From: Hysterangium stoloniferum
Taxonomy: Eukaryota > Basidiomycota > Agaricomycetes > Hysterangiales > Hysterangiaceae
NCBI GenBank assembly: GCA_015178975.1
Contig: WHVD01000083.1
Coordinates: forward strand, 1 to 64,000
Reading direction: 5' to 3'
Length of the DNA: 64,000 nt
Made by a program: the position numbers and the translations under genes. Below the pieces are notes generated by a model. That model had not been told where the DNA came from. It saw nothing but the letters and a program-made list of their open reading frames with translations, and made no database searches. Below, in pieces: positions 34,901-46,959 of this stretch. How positions within the stretch are numbered: position 1 is the first letter of the stretch; every line of letters starts with the position of its first letter.

Positions 34901-35202
34901 GCCAAGTCACTCTGGACAATTAGGGTCTCTCGATGCTCAGGCCCTAGGAGACGTTCCCTGGCTTCCATCATCTGGACCTCCAACATTTCTGCATCTAGGT
35001 ATCTACTTAGCTTTTTGTATCTGATAGCCAAATCGGCCTTGAAACGCAGGACCTCTGGGTGGTCAGGCCCTAGGAGAAGCTCCTTTATCTTCATCATCTG
35101 GACCATCAGTGTCGTTTCTGCTTTTTGCAGCTCGCTACCGTCAGAACTAGTATTTCTCCTTTTGCTGCCAGCAAAAGGGTGCAGTTTCGAAAAAAATGAC
35201 AT
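31913..35202 (-). CDS. TPR-repeat protein fused to protein kinase (probably disrupted)
   Basis: The likely start is at 35202 (MSFFSKLHPF). About fourteen 42-residue repeats of the kinesin-light-chain type (consensus RLLGPEHPETL..LAITYKKLGRYLDAE..VMETRE) fill 35130-33200. An intron (33041-32977) joins them in frame to a kinase: exons 32976-32785, 32725 to about 32532, 32463-32406, 32365-32165 and 32113-31913. It has GGGYADIW as glycine loop, VAIKIL with the ATP-binding Lys, HGDIRASN as catalytic loop, DFGLSR, APE and DVWAFG. The closest type is the TKL-like kinases of Agaricomycetes, where TPRs more often follow an NB-ARC or NACHT domain. No such domain is seen. Two lesions exist: a frame change near 34330-34440 inside the TPRs, and no GT donor where the frame requires one (about 32531). 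Either may make it a pseudogene. Confidence 0.72.
34311..34356. repeat. perfect 23-bp tandem duplication in the TPR exon
   Basis: Positions 34311-34333 and 34334-34356 are identical. The length is not a multiple of three. A 5-bp and a roughly 2-bp loss near 34385 and 34420, compared with sister repeats, add to the frame change. Confidence 0.92.
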
Positions 35203-35368
35203 GCTCAGATTGTGTAGTGTAAGTTGGGGAGGCTGGATGTCGATCAACGTTTTAAGGTGTGATATGTTTCTCAACTAGGTTAATGCTGTGCTGGTCTGCC
35301 GTACCTGATTCACGCACAAAAATAACACGCTAATTCATAATTAAAAAAATAATAAATTTGTTTAACAG

Positions 35369-38300
35369 CTACGACTTCCCAGGCCCAGAAGAAATCACAT
35401 GGATATTAGAAGACGTTCGAGTTCGATAAGATTCCAATAGCGTCTCTAGCTTAGTCAACGTCCGCGACAGCATCAAACTCCCTCCAGCCGTCAGCCGGGG
35501 TACCGCGCGGTCCATCATAGGCATCATCGCCGAACTGGACGAAGCAGACGACATACAATTCTCATCCTGATCAGGCGTTGGAGTTGTGCTCTTTTCAATC
35601 AGCTGCTTGGCCTCGGAAATCACGTCCTGCAGCCGTCCATGCTCGTAGTAAAACCAGCTAATCTCCGACTCCAGTCCGCCGAGGGGAATCTCTAAAGCCC
35701 GACGCACGAAGCCGCGTGAGAGCACGTACGCTTTTTCACTGTACAGTCGACTATTTACGATGCCTTCCTCGGTGTTGCGTAATTTTTCGAAAGCGGGCTC
35801 GCAAAACCATCTGAAGGATGAGCAAGAATGGATGAAGGAACTCATTAGTGAGAAGAGAGCATGAGGGAGTGAAAAACGTACGGTTCTTTGACAAGGACTA
35901 TATGAAAAGAGAAAGAAAATTCAGTAACAACATGATAAAAGTTATGCAAGAGCAAGGGGAAGCAGATCATTACCTAAACCTTGTATCGACACAAACGCTT
36001 GCAAAAGCGACGACCGCGCAGCACTCCATGACTCATTTTTATCGCCGGCCCAAGTGCCCAATATCGAGAGGCAGACTTTTCCCTCTTCGTAAAGATTCGG
36101 GTTGACACGGCCATTTCCATTTGTCCAGCTAAGAAAGTGGGCTTGTGGTGGTGTTTGGGGAAAATCGGAGTCCAAAAGCCAGTCAATGACAAATGGCTAC
36201 AAAGGTTGAGCAAAGTTAGCTCTGTTCGGATGACACAGCGAAGAGAAAGGAGAACACTGACAGCATTTTCATAAGGAGTGTTTTCAGGCCCAATAATGAG
36301 ACAACGTAAAAGGTCCGCTCGATCTTCGTACACTCGTACAAGGATTGAATCTACATGATGAGAAGTTAGATCAGAAATAAGATGCCAGAAGGATATGCAA
36401 CACACCTGGCAAGGTACTTTTCAAAACACGATACTCCTTGTTCAACCTCGTCATGAACACCCTCGTCGTCTGCGCAGGCTTCGACGAATAGAAGGCATGG
36501 TCGAGAGGTGCCTGCGGCAAAATCGTAAACCGCTGCCAGGGGGAACTGTCCTCATCCTCGTCCGACAACTCCTTTACCTTCTTTGCCGCGAGGTCAATCA
36601 CGGCGGGAGCTGGTGATTGAGTACCTGATGACAACTGTGTAGGCGGTGTCTCGAGAGCAGCAGCACCCGCAGGCGTTGGCGTTTGCGCGCGAGCGAGCGC
36701 CACACTGGACGGGGGTAAAGGCGGAAGCACGAACATGGGATTGATACGCTTAAGCGCCGGTGCTGGCATGCGGGTAGCCCCATCTCCATCTTCGACGACA
36801 GAGGCCCAGTCATCCATTTCAATGACATCCTCCCATTCGTCGTTACTCGCGGGATCGGCCACGTACGGCTGCCATACACCACTGCCTTGCGGTCCGCTTT
36901 CGTATCGAATCTCGACGTCGGCGTCATCATCTTCGTCTTCCTCCCCGTATCCATCAGAATAGTCATCACCCCACACGTCCAGGCCGGTTTCCCCAGTATC
37001 TTGCAACCGCGTGAGGCGATATAGAGGGGCGATAATGACGTCTGTATTGCCAAGAGTAACTTCGACATTGCCGTCTGTACGTAACTGGGAGTGGGTTAGA
37101 TAATTGAGATGAGAAGCCCTTAAACAAGACAATTAACAGAACGACACATACATCAGTAACTTCCCCGAACCAATCAACTCCCCCAACTTTCCCCATCGGC
37201 TTCACACGTCCATCCAACTCCTTGCCAAAAGCCTCCGGGGTCCCCCGAGCCTTCGCAATAGCCTGACCAATGTTATGGAGTTCCCCCCGCCAACCACTGA
37301 TACTCGTCGTCCCGTCCGCTCGATCTTCCACCGTAGGCATCTCCCTTACCCAAGGCTCAAGCTCCCCAATTGTTGGCACCCGAGGAAGTTCAGCACCATT
37401 GGTGGATCCTTCTCGATGGATGAATACGAAATCACCCCTCCGGACACCAAAGCTGTCCAGTTGGCTGTTCGGTTGCATACCTTCCATGGCGGAGGTCCCG
37501 TGAGGATCGAGCTCGAGAACGCTTACGAGTTCAGTAGACCCGTTGTCTTGGTATCTAATCAACGCAGTACGGTCTTTCGAGTTAACACTCTGAACAACGG
37601 CAACCCTTTTTAATTCTTCAATCTTGTGTAGTACATAGTCTCCTGGCCTGCCACAAAGTCGTAAACGACAATACAACTGAGAAGAATGGATGGACAGGAG
37701 AACGCACCAACAATCATATTCATCGACATTCAAGTATGGCAGAAGCGCCTTCGACATACACACTTCCTTACGCCCATCTTGCCATAAAATAGTAACGCGA
37801 GTACGTGTCTCCCTCACCGTGAGCGCAGGGACAACGATGACACCGCCGTCAACGCCTTCTCTACCATGCACAGAGGGCGTCACGGTATGCGCAAGTGCGA
37901 TAGAAGGATCGCGCAAGGTAAACTTCTCCCCAACGTGAGGTATACTATCCGGTCGACCGCGAATGAATTGCAAACGGGACATTTCCGGGCCGGCGAAGAA
38001 TTGAGGGGGGCGGGAGCGAGAAGCCGCGATACCGGGATCGAGCTGCGTGGCGCTCTGTTACCACCATCGGTCGTGAACGAGTAACAGGGATGACTTACAG
38101 ATTGGTTGATTGCCAGCCAGGTTACAGCTAGCGCAGTAGGTTTGACGTTAAGAACAGTGTCATTGAATGAGGGTCTGGGCTGGCTTCTTATAAGAGACGA
38201 AATAACGGAGGTGGTTGGTTCAGGAGGGAGAACATCCTAAAAGAGCTGATGAGCGACATGGAGTGCGAACGTGAAATTTGCCCACTAACGGGACCCCGAT

Positions 38301-39058
38301 CTCCGACTTGTAGCCTTCCCCCAAGCTGAGGAACGCGCACAAGACCACCCCCAGTTAATTCGACGATCGCTTCGTCGAACATCTACATATCATCAGTACT
38401 GTACAAACGGAGTATATCACAAAATCGACACCTCTTCGATCTACATTCGAATATTTATAAGTGCACAATCCATGACTCGACACAACGAAACATACCTGTC
38501 CAACCCAATCATCCAACACCACATAGTCCCCAACGAAAACATCGCTCGCTGGTTCCAACACAGAGGCAGGAATCCACCCTTCAAGCGCCACCCGCGTAAT
38601 AACATGCTCCAGCCTCGCCTCCACCTCGGAAGATACAACCACGCCGGACTCTACGACCTGCAGATCCCTCTTGCAAACGTCCCCAGGCTGGAACGTTCTA
38701 TCCAGGAGCTCGAACTCGCCTTGTGAGACGATTTCGCGCCGCTGGTGGGGGACGAAGCTGATGCCGATTTCACCCGGAACCAACGGTCTAAGCAAAGGGT
38801 CGACATGGTTGGACATGGGAGGATAGTCTTCCGATTCATGCCAACATCTCTAAAAACGGTGTCGTTGCTTAACGAACACGAGACGCTAACAAGAAACATG
38901 TCCCTTACCAGAACAACGCCCAAATCGTGAGGTGGCTTTATTCTTCGAACGACATCCTCTTGAAAAAACTACAAATCCTAGTCAGTCCAGCTACAATGAC
39001 ATGTGTAACGTGAGTCGATAATCACTTTAATGGGAGGCCGCGGCGTGGTGGACGTCAT
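35369..39058 (-). CDS. UBE2O-like E2/E3 ubiquitin-conjugating enzyme
   Basis: Twelve exons: 39058-39026, 38968-38909, 38849-38496, 38382-38290, 38179-38099, 38054-37708, 37647-37152, 37084-36406, 36350-36262, 36196-35974, 35882-35897 (16 nt) and 35810-35369. They total 2913 nt, 970 residues, all with GT..AG introns. The N-terminal two thirds hold repeated SH3-like stretches ([18 protein letters not shown]) and an acidic linker. The C-terminal UBC domain has [36 protein letters not shown] and the catalytic Cys in [14 protein letters not shown]2O-type enzymes attach ubiquitin to orphan or misplaced proteins, acting as E2 and E3 in one chain. The start [11 protein letters not shown] in exon 1 keeps frame with the conserved exon 2. 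It is on the same strand as the TPR-kinase gene downstream. Confidence 0.92.
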
Positions 39059-39587
39059 GGCCAGAGTGAGGAGCAAACCTAAACCTGCAGATTATTAGAC
39101 GCCCGTGGACCCAGTGTCTAGAAGTTTTCAATTGTATTCCCTGAATGTAATAATTGAATTTTGCGTGGCGAGTATCGGATAGAGAAATTAATATCCAATA
39201 ATTTGTAGAATTTCTCCGACTTGTGGGCAGGATACGCTGTGCAAGTGTGACCGGATATTTCACATGAATATCCGGATTTCTTTCCCAAGCTCACACGTGT
39301 CACACTTTGCACATCCAGAATAAACAAGTACTCAAGTACCCTAGACAGACTGTGGAATAAAATCCTTGTAAATTCAGTGTTAAATTCCACAAAAAAGCAC
39401 AGCAGTCACTGGAATGGGTATCGAATAGAGAAGAGGGAATGGTTATGGAGGCGACAATTCTAACACGAAGCGGTGGGTCTGATGTGTGAATACAGATGTG
39501 CGATGCAGGGCATGGGCGTGGAAACAGCAAAGAGCGAGGGTAGGTGAGAGCACGAACGCTAAGTTCTCTCAATGGCTAAAAATAATC

Positions 39588-41756
39588 TTAAGTGCAGTTG
39601 TCAATGAGCCTATTCTTAGGGAAAGGTTGCTTGTAGTCGTCCCTCCAAGTTGTAAGGTTAGGATTTGTGTACGCATCAATGTACCTGAAAGACACCTCAG
39701 CTTCAAAGTTCTCACACAAAGACACAGAGAAAACATACGCGTTGATGTAATCCTGGGTAGGGAACGCTGGCGGATCACACCCGATATTCTTTTCGCCTTT
39801 AGGTTGGTACACCCGGATCCAATCGATCGACATCGTCACTGGGAATATTAGATGCTTAAAGTCGACCCCACCAAAGTTTTCTGATATGCCCAAGTTCATA
39901 ATAATGTACTGTGATGGCGAAAAAAGAAACGTCAGCCAACATGACCATGGCGGATATCAACCACCTACCATCGGTTCCTGCGGGATAGGTCTTTGTCCGA
40001 TCTTAACCAGCTGATCAGGCCCCATACCTGCGGCATTGAGCGTCCATGCTGCCTTATCGTTGTTCATCCAGGTAATGTACGCATTATCAACACCGGGCCT
40101 GTACTCATATCCATAGATAGCGAAGCATCCATTTCCGCTCTGCGAATAACAGTTCTGGTTTGTATCAGAGACACATGACGTCGCTTGTTGGAATGCACCA
40201 CCCATGTAAAGATTGTACTTTGTAATGGTTGGGTCGGGAATAATAAGATTGGCAGTAGTGTTGGGCCAGGCATACGCGGCATTGAACGGAGCCCACTGAG
40301 CGGACTGCGACACTGTACCGGTGAGACGGGCAACATCGACCTGGGCTTCGAAAATGTCGATCTCGGGAGCAGCACGACCAGTAAGTGACCCGTCCGTCTT
40401 CAATGGACCAGGATGCGACTCCCCTTTACATGTGCAGGCGCTAAGACGTTGTCCGGGGAGGAACGAAAGAGCACCATTAGCAGACGGGTCACCATTGATC
40501 GTGGCATCAATGGGCAAACCACCCTGGGTCTGGTTGGCAAGCGTCCCGACGTCACATGAATCATATGTGTATGGCCACATGCCTTCGAGGGATGCACCAT
40601 ATCCTGCCCGGCCGAGGTTGCCCATCGTCCACACTGCAGGCCAAAGACCGGCAACGCCGGTCGTACCAGGAAGAGTAACGGACACCTCAATGCGACCACC
40701 GGTAAAGCAGAACTTGTTCCACGTCGATATCAGACCACCCATGTATTCCAGGTCATGGTTCGGGGTCTTTGAGAGTGTGATATGCAGAGCTCCGCCGCTG
40801 GTTGTGACAGCCGAGGGATCGTACCACTCCAAATTGTTTGTCTGCCAGTAGTGCAGATCAACAGCCTCCCAATAAGGGTCATCGCCCGGATAGAAGGTAC
40901 GATTGTCGACATTGAATTCGTCCGAAAATACGAGCTCCATCTCACTGCCGTCGAAGCCGGTTTTTGTGTAGACATCATTCGGCGTAGCGATGTCAATTAA
41001 ACCCCAGTTACCAAGGAGCTCCGGGACTTGACCCGTAGAGTTGATACCTCCGAGATTGAAGGCACCGAGTGTGCTGAGCGGGTGTCGTGTGAAATATACA
41101 ATCAAAGGATACCCGGCGCTGTTGAAAAGTGTTTGAGAAAGTCTGGGGAAAAGACCAGGTGAACGCAGTACTTACAAGAGAGTTGTAAGTCCAACTACAA
41201 GAATGACGAGACAACCAAGGTTGGCTAGACCTCGCGAAGTGAAAACGGTACCACCCTTGTCATTTTTGCGGTCCCGTTTGGGATCCGGATTGTGAAGATA
41301 GTCGTCTGGCTCTTGCACGTGCACCCCACTCTCTGAGGCCCAAATAGAGGGATCCGGGGACAGCGAAAACTGCGCATAGGCGTGTCATCATCAATCACCA
41401 GTTGTCTGTCTTCCACGCCAAACTGTTCTCCACATACCTTGTCCGACAGCGAATGAGTTGAACTCGAATAGGCGGCGCTCTGGGCGCAACGACATCAACG
41501 AAAAGCTGGCACAGAAAAGGCGGTGACATACACTATTTAACGATCCATTGCTCGTAACACTGCGTACTGATAGTGAACTGTGACCATTTGGGAACGACGC
41601 GGCCTGCACGGGTCCCCTTGTTGGAGGAAGAAGGTTCGCCGTGGAGGAAGCGGCGGATTGTAGTGAGGACTGGGAATAGGAATAAGAAGGATTCATCCTG
41701 TTGGAGCCATTCTTAGCATTGGGGACGTTGAAAGGATAAGCGTTAGGCCGCGACAT
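39588..41756 (-). CDS. KRE6/SKN1-family beta-glucan synthesis-associated protein (GH16-like)
   Basis: Six exons: 41756-41532, 41479-41438 (42 nt), 41369-41176, 41118-39969, 39908-39739 and 39684-39588. They give 625 residues. A Ser/Asn-rich cytoplasmic N-terminus precedes one membrane segment (GLANLGCLVILVVGLTTLL) near residue 130, giving a type II topology. The lumenal part has the SKN1/KRE6 fold, with FSDEFN, the GH16-type catalytic E-x-D-x-x-E as EIDIFE, and the conserved C-terminus NPNLTTWRDDYKQPFPKN. The family is needed for beta-1,6-glucan of the cell wall and acts in the secretory pathway. The 42-nt exon was placed because it keeps frame and yields the expected SLSDK|FSLSPDP join. It appears intact. 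Confidence 0.93.
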
Positions 41757-42570
41757 TATGGAAACAAGTTAGTAAGGAGAGAGATGAACGAATGTGGTGA
41801 ATAACAGCAGGATAACAAGGCCGATGTGTAGACGCCCGAATTGAGACCCTGGTCACCGCCCCACCAACTCTTCTACTCTTAAAGTTGTTTAAAAAAACTT
41901 GAAATATCTGTAAAAAAAATATAGGTGATCACATATGAATGCATCTATCTTATTTATAAATTTAAAAATATTCATTCTCATGTTTGGGGATTTTGGAGGA
42001 CCTCAACTGCTAAATTGCCCCATTGTCAAGGGATAAATTTAGCTCTCGATAAAATCTATTTATAAAACAGACAACCTCGTATACAATTGAGTCGTTCATC
42101 AATGTTTCATGCCATGTTGATGTTCAAATAAGTCTGAAAATATTACTAGAGACTCTTGTCATCATGGGTGCTGTTCGGAATCTGGTCATGACTTGCAACA
42201 AAACCGTGGAATTGGTTGTGATATGGCCATGTGGATCAGGAACAACAGGGATCAGATAGAAAATTTAGGGATCAGATTGATTCACTCAGACAATTCAAAT
42301 TCATGTTTCATAGACAGCCAGCCAGCCAGCCTTGTTGACAAACTGCTGCCATTTTGCTGGCAAATCCCACTGTATCATGGGCAATACCTAGGCTGGCAAA
42401 TGGCGGAACTGACTCCACCTATGGCAAAACGTGGCAGAGTATGTGAATATTTTATTGAATGTGATAACAGAAGTATGTAAAACAATTCTACATTATGGGT
42501 GAAATGCATTACTATATAAACAAACTAAACTCGAGAGTCGATCGACGGTAAATCACTCTGGTACTTATCA
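41757..42570. other. intergenic, promoter side of the KRE6/SKN1 gene
   Basis: No gene family is recognisable. A 95-codon open frame at 42193-42480 has no known motif and no splice partner that I could find. Confidence 0.4.
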
Positions 42571-42599
42571 GCATGGTAACATGCATAGTCATCAGGAAC

Positions 42600-43870
42600 C
42601 TGGCATTGATGTCATACCCGCTAATGATATGTGATGCAAATTATATTTTTATGTTGCCATTTTCTGCCACGTCCTGCCTTCCTTCGAAGGTCCAGTGCAA
42701 CATCCCCTGGGGAGATAGCGCCAGACGTTTGATTCTTTCAGTCATAGATTTATATCCTTGAGAAGTACAACTTTGTCCAACATTCCTTTGTCGTGAGTTC
42801 CTAACAAATTCAGATTCGTAGATAAATCCATAGCGGGGAATTGACAGAATAAAATAATCGTACCTCCAAAGAAGACCTTCCAAGCCTATGAAAACTGTGT
42901 ATAAAATGAAAAATCTTCTATGGATCAAAGCCACAGACACCGATCTTTAATTTTGACATCCGCACCGTTGTCTCCACGACACACACCAGTAACTGTAAGG
43001 CGTGGCTTCCTGTGATGAATTCATCAAACTCGCCACCAGGGTAAATGCCACAGCTGAGAAACGTGCCCCGCAGTCCTCCTGTGTTAAGGAAAATATGCAC
43101 CCAACGGTCATAAGGCGATCTATCCTTCCAAGGCTCGACTTCACGACAATATGCGACAACTATCTGTGAGCACTTCGGCAGCTTCAACTCCGCCTTCAGC
43201 CCCACGTTTGACGAATTCTGAACGAAATATGTTTCCGTCGCCGTCAATTAAGTGCCAACGCCATTGAAGGCGTATTGCTTTGTCTCTGGAGTGCATGTGT
43301 AAGTATGACCGAGATTTAGATTAATTACAGGACATCAAATTGCCTTGTAATGTTCAAGATCTTGGTTTAGTGACTTCTCCACCTTCAGACAGAGAATGCC
43401 ATTTGAACGAGCGTGCGATATTCTTTCCTCGTCAACTGCATGTTTCAATCGCACCACTTCCCATCTGAGTTGGTAATTTTCCGATGCCAGCTTCAACATT
43501 GCCGTCATTCAGTGGCTATAAAGCTAGATTGAGGCAGAAGTACAAGAAACAGACACTACGCTGTTCAAGGGTACTAACCCGCTCTCTCAACTCTGCAACC
43601 ACCTTTTCAGAGCGGGCAAGGGTCGCGTAGATCATCAGTAAAATGGTATTAAACGCTGGGAGGAGGTACCTATTCTGGGATGCTCCACACGCTCCACAAC
43701 GTCCAGGAACTTCCTAGAATGGGGGGATCTCCTCCGGGAGCCGTCCGGATCAAATACCATTTTACTCCTTCAGTGAGTCCACCTCCAGCTCAAGGTTTTT
43801 CACCCTCTCCGCAAGGTTTCGAGAAGTCGCTGAGGATCAATGTATAAATATAACGCTCTGAATGGCGCTA
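42600..43870 (-). pseudogene. DUF7923-type gene, decayed copy A
   Basis: Minus-strand remains follow the order of the intact copy at 48.2-50.4 kb: a coiled-coil exon (about 43810-43590), the DUF7923 core (IDGDGN near 43243, then EEPW- and WVHIFLN-like stretches), and a short part near 42900-42640 around the FFGG region. The coiled-coil exon is interrupted by a MITE (43637-43766), with loss of about 45 bp. The core has two frameshifts near 43170-43240. Both CCCH zinc-finger exons are missing. It is a clear pseudogene. Confidence 0.8.
43637..43766. mobile_element. MITE, 130 bp, copy 2, inside a pseudogene exon
   Basis: It has the same ends (AGTAAAATGGTATT / AATACCATTTTACT, a perfect 14-bp inverted repeat) and core as 19425-19556. 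It sits between gagcgggcaagggt and agtgagtccacctcc, which in the sister gene at 46.7 kb are 45 bp apart. Confidence 0.88.
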
Positions 43871-44149
43871 GACATTTACCATCGTGTATGGGTACGATGT
43901 CACTTATGTAGGCTCAGAAAGTCCCAATATCGGAGTTTTCTAGATTTCTCACCACAGACCATCGACCACAGGGTTGTAGGTCAGAGCAAATCAATTTCCG
44001 AAGAAGCTTGGTGCGTTTCTAGCTACAATACTTCAAGTTTACATACATATAGGATAAGTCACAATTGGCCATGCTAGCTCATCTGGGAGTATTCCTGAAG
44101 TTTCTCAGCATAGAAAGAAACGGTAATATGCAGTAGAACATTGAAGAAT

Positions 44150-44182
44150 AATTGGGCGGGGGGGGGAAGGGGGGGGCAAGGA
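44150..44182. repeat. poly-G tract
   Basis: A run of gggcgggggggggaaggggggggcaagg lies in the spacer of the gene array. It could form a G-quadruplex and is a likely site of assembly error. Confidence 0.7.
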
Positions 44183-44727
44183 GAATTCGGCCTGTGCTCG
44201 GCGTAGTGAGATCCACAGCCACGAGATTACAGGATGACGACAATCAGTTGAGAAGGTTGATTAATCAATAGAAAAATATAGCGGACCCACGACACAATTT
44301 GTTTCCGATAAAAAAGTAATACATACAATTACTTAAGCCTAGTAATATTTTCCCAGATATTCAAAATAATAACAATAAATCCCAGTGTATCTCTCGTGAG
44401 AGCACGATCGTCCCTATGTATATGCACATGTTGAAAGCAGACACGAAATGTCACAAGGACGTCACAGTAATTTGCTTTCTCTTTTTCAGTACTTAATTTA
44501 TCAGCGTGATTTGGGAGGAGTCCTTGCGGAGGAAATGACAGACAAAAAAGAGAGATGATTAAAGAATCAAGCACGATACCAATCAAATATATAATTACTT
44601 TATTGTATACACACCTGTCCTTGGACAAGTGCTTAGCACAATGTGAACCGGGGAAAACATTAAACAAGACTGATTCAAGCAACGTTAAAATTTGGATGTT
44701 GTGTGTTGTACTTCAGAGAGAGCATTC

Positions 44728-46895
44728 TTAGCTCATTGCGTCCCGGACTTGTTGACAAACATCCTCAGAAGATAATTCACGAATCACACCGCATCTTTTC
44801 ATTTTGCCATGTCATCAATCACATAGTGAACAGAATGAAAATGTTGACACTAGAAATACACCTATTCCATCGCTGACAAATCTCGAATATCCTACTAAGA
44901 GACATGACAATTCATACATTAATAGCCTTCCCAGCGACCTTCGATCGGATGGGATGAAAATAACTACAGTCTCAAGGTATGCATATTGGCTAGATATTGT
45001 GGATTTGTCAATTAAATACACGTATAATGCGGAAGAGCATACCTCCTTGAAACGGACATCCACGGCGTTTGCGAGGACAATCTGGGCCAAATGGGCATGC
45101 ATGAGCCATAGGGCATTCTCGTCCAAGTTGGCATGGTAGATCTCGAGCAGAAATTAAAAACAATCCAAGGTCCTAAATTATACCACTGACTACTCTTTGC
45201 CCAGTTGCAAGGTTTAAGCTTCGCCTCTTTCCGGAGAGTCTCGTACTCTTCTGGACTTAAACGAAAGAAGTGCGCATACTGACAATCATCCTGTAGACTT
45301 AAAATGTAAATCAAGTGTCGTGTGTCAACTACATAGTTCGCTTACGTCGTCCATACAGCGTGCAAGATAAAAGTTGTAGCAGGGCTTAGGTGTGTCTGAT
45401 GTTGAAAAATGGTAAACGGACTGAATTATCATGATATCTACGAAATATCACACTCACCCTTTCACATTGATTGAACAGATATCAGATAAAATAAGACGGC
45501 TAAAGATATACAATATTTTTGGCATACCGAAGAGGCACTGGACATTCTTCTAAAGGCTCTGTTCGGATGCGTTGGAAAGTCTAGTTCGATATTGTCGTCA
45601 GACAGGTCAATGTCTGCTCGGATATTCACAGGGGATGAAGATGGAGAGATGGAATTGACAATGTCTACTGAGGTTCTTCGTACCGACAGTCTTTCTGACA
45701 TGAAAAGTTCCCCGATTTCCAGTGTCGGAAGCGCCAGACATCTAATTCCTTTAGCCATAGATCTATACCCTTTGAGCAGTACGACCTTATCCAATAAACC
45801 TTTGTAGTGGAGATCCATCAATGTATCAGAGTAACCATTGTCGTGAGTTCCTAAGAATTTCAGATCCGTGGATAAACTCGTAGCGAGCAGATTCGCAGAT
45901 TAAAATATTCGTACCTCCAAAGAAGACCTTCAAAGTCTGCGAGAATTGGACATAAAATGACAGATATTCTATGGATCAAAGCCATGATTGAGCTTCACAG
46001 TGTAATCTCAAGACAATAGACGCTGACCTTTAATTTTGATGTCCGCGGCGTCCTTTCCAGGGTGCACATCAGTGATCGTGAGACGAGGATTTGCCTGGCT
46101 TAGTCCTATAACGAACTTATCAAACTCGCTAGCTGTGCAAATGTCACGCTGACAAAATGCGTTTCGTAGACCGCGAGAGTTAAGGAAAATGTGAATCCAA
46201 AGGTGAACAGGTGACCCATCCTCCCAAGGCTCTTCTTGGCGACAATACGACACCAGAGTATCACTCAGCAATTTGGCAGCCTCAATCCCACCTTTGACCC
46301 CACGTTTCACGAAATCTGAACGGAAAAGGTTTCCGTCGCCGTCGATTAGTGCTAATGCCATTGAAGGCAGCTTGTCTTGTTTCTAGAGTGTATATAAGTA
46401 TAATAGATATTTGAATCAATTACAGGCCGTTGAATCACCTTGGAAAGTTCAAGATCTGTCACTTGACTTTGTAATTCCCCAGTCGTCAGCCAGAGACTAT
46501 CGATTGAACGCTTGTGTGACGCTCTCTCCTCGTCGGCCGCAAGTCTCAGACTTGCTACTTGACGTGTGAGTTTATAGTTGTCAGCAGCAAGTTTCAACTT
46601 TGTCTGATCATGCTGTGCCTACGAGACTAGACTGAGGTAGGAGTACCTGTGGCAGCGAGACGGGCTTACAATACACAGTTCAAGGGTACTAACCCTCCCT
46701 CTCAATCCTGCAGCCATCTCTTCTGAGCGGGCAAGGGTTAAGTCACAATAGGAATGAGCCTTTATAGATTCCGCAAGTTTTTCCTTTAGTGAGTCCACCT
46801 CCAGTTCAAGGGTTTTCACTCGCTCCGCAAGGTTTCGAGTTACCACTGAAGATTAATATATGAAATTTAAAGCTTTGAATTGTACCTGATTTTTA
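44728..46895 (-). CDS. DUF7923 / CCCH zinc-finger protein, copy B (start region damaged)
   Basis: The exon order is as in copy C. A coiled coil (46845-46671 and 46590-46440) is followed by the DUF7923 core starting MALALIDGDGN at 46361, a THDN-type continuation, and two CCCH fingers. Finger one has C-x7-C-x5-C-x3-H (PCYNFYLARC...DCQYAH). Finger two has CNWAK.., CQLGRECPMAH. The C-terminus ends ...VRDAMS at 44728. CCCH fingers usually bind RNA. The DUF7923 core has no known activity. Where copy C starts (M-V-K-S), copy B has one extra A, shifting exon 1 out of frame with exon 2. Either translation starts elsewhere or this copy is newly dead. Confidence 0.68.
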
Positions 46896-46959
46896 CCATC
46901 GTTTATGGGTATAATATCGCTTGCGCAGATTCAGGAAGTCCCACTATTGGCATTTTATA

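Noticed and set aside
33364..35278. Series of plus-strand open frames of 60-170 codons
   Set aside because: They are regular antisense shadows of the 126-bp TPR-encoding repeats on the minus strand.
40321..40851. 176-codon plus-strand frame
   Set aside because: It is antisense to the conserved GH16-like exon of the KRE6/SKN1 gene and has no motif of its own.
42193..42480. 95-codon plus-strand frame upstream of the KRE6/SKN1 gene
   Set aside because: No motif, no splice sites leading anywhere, and unremarkable composition.
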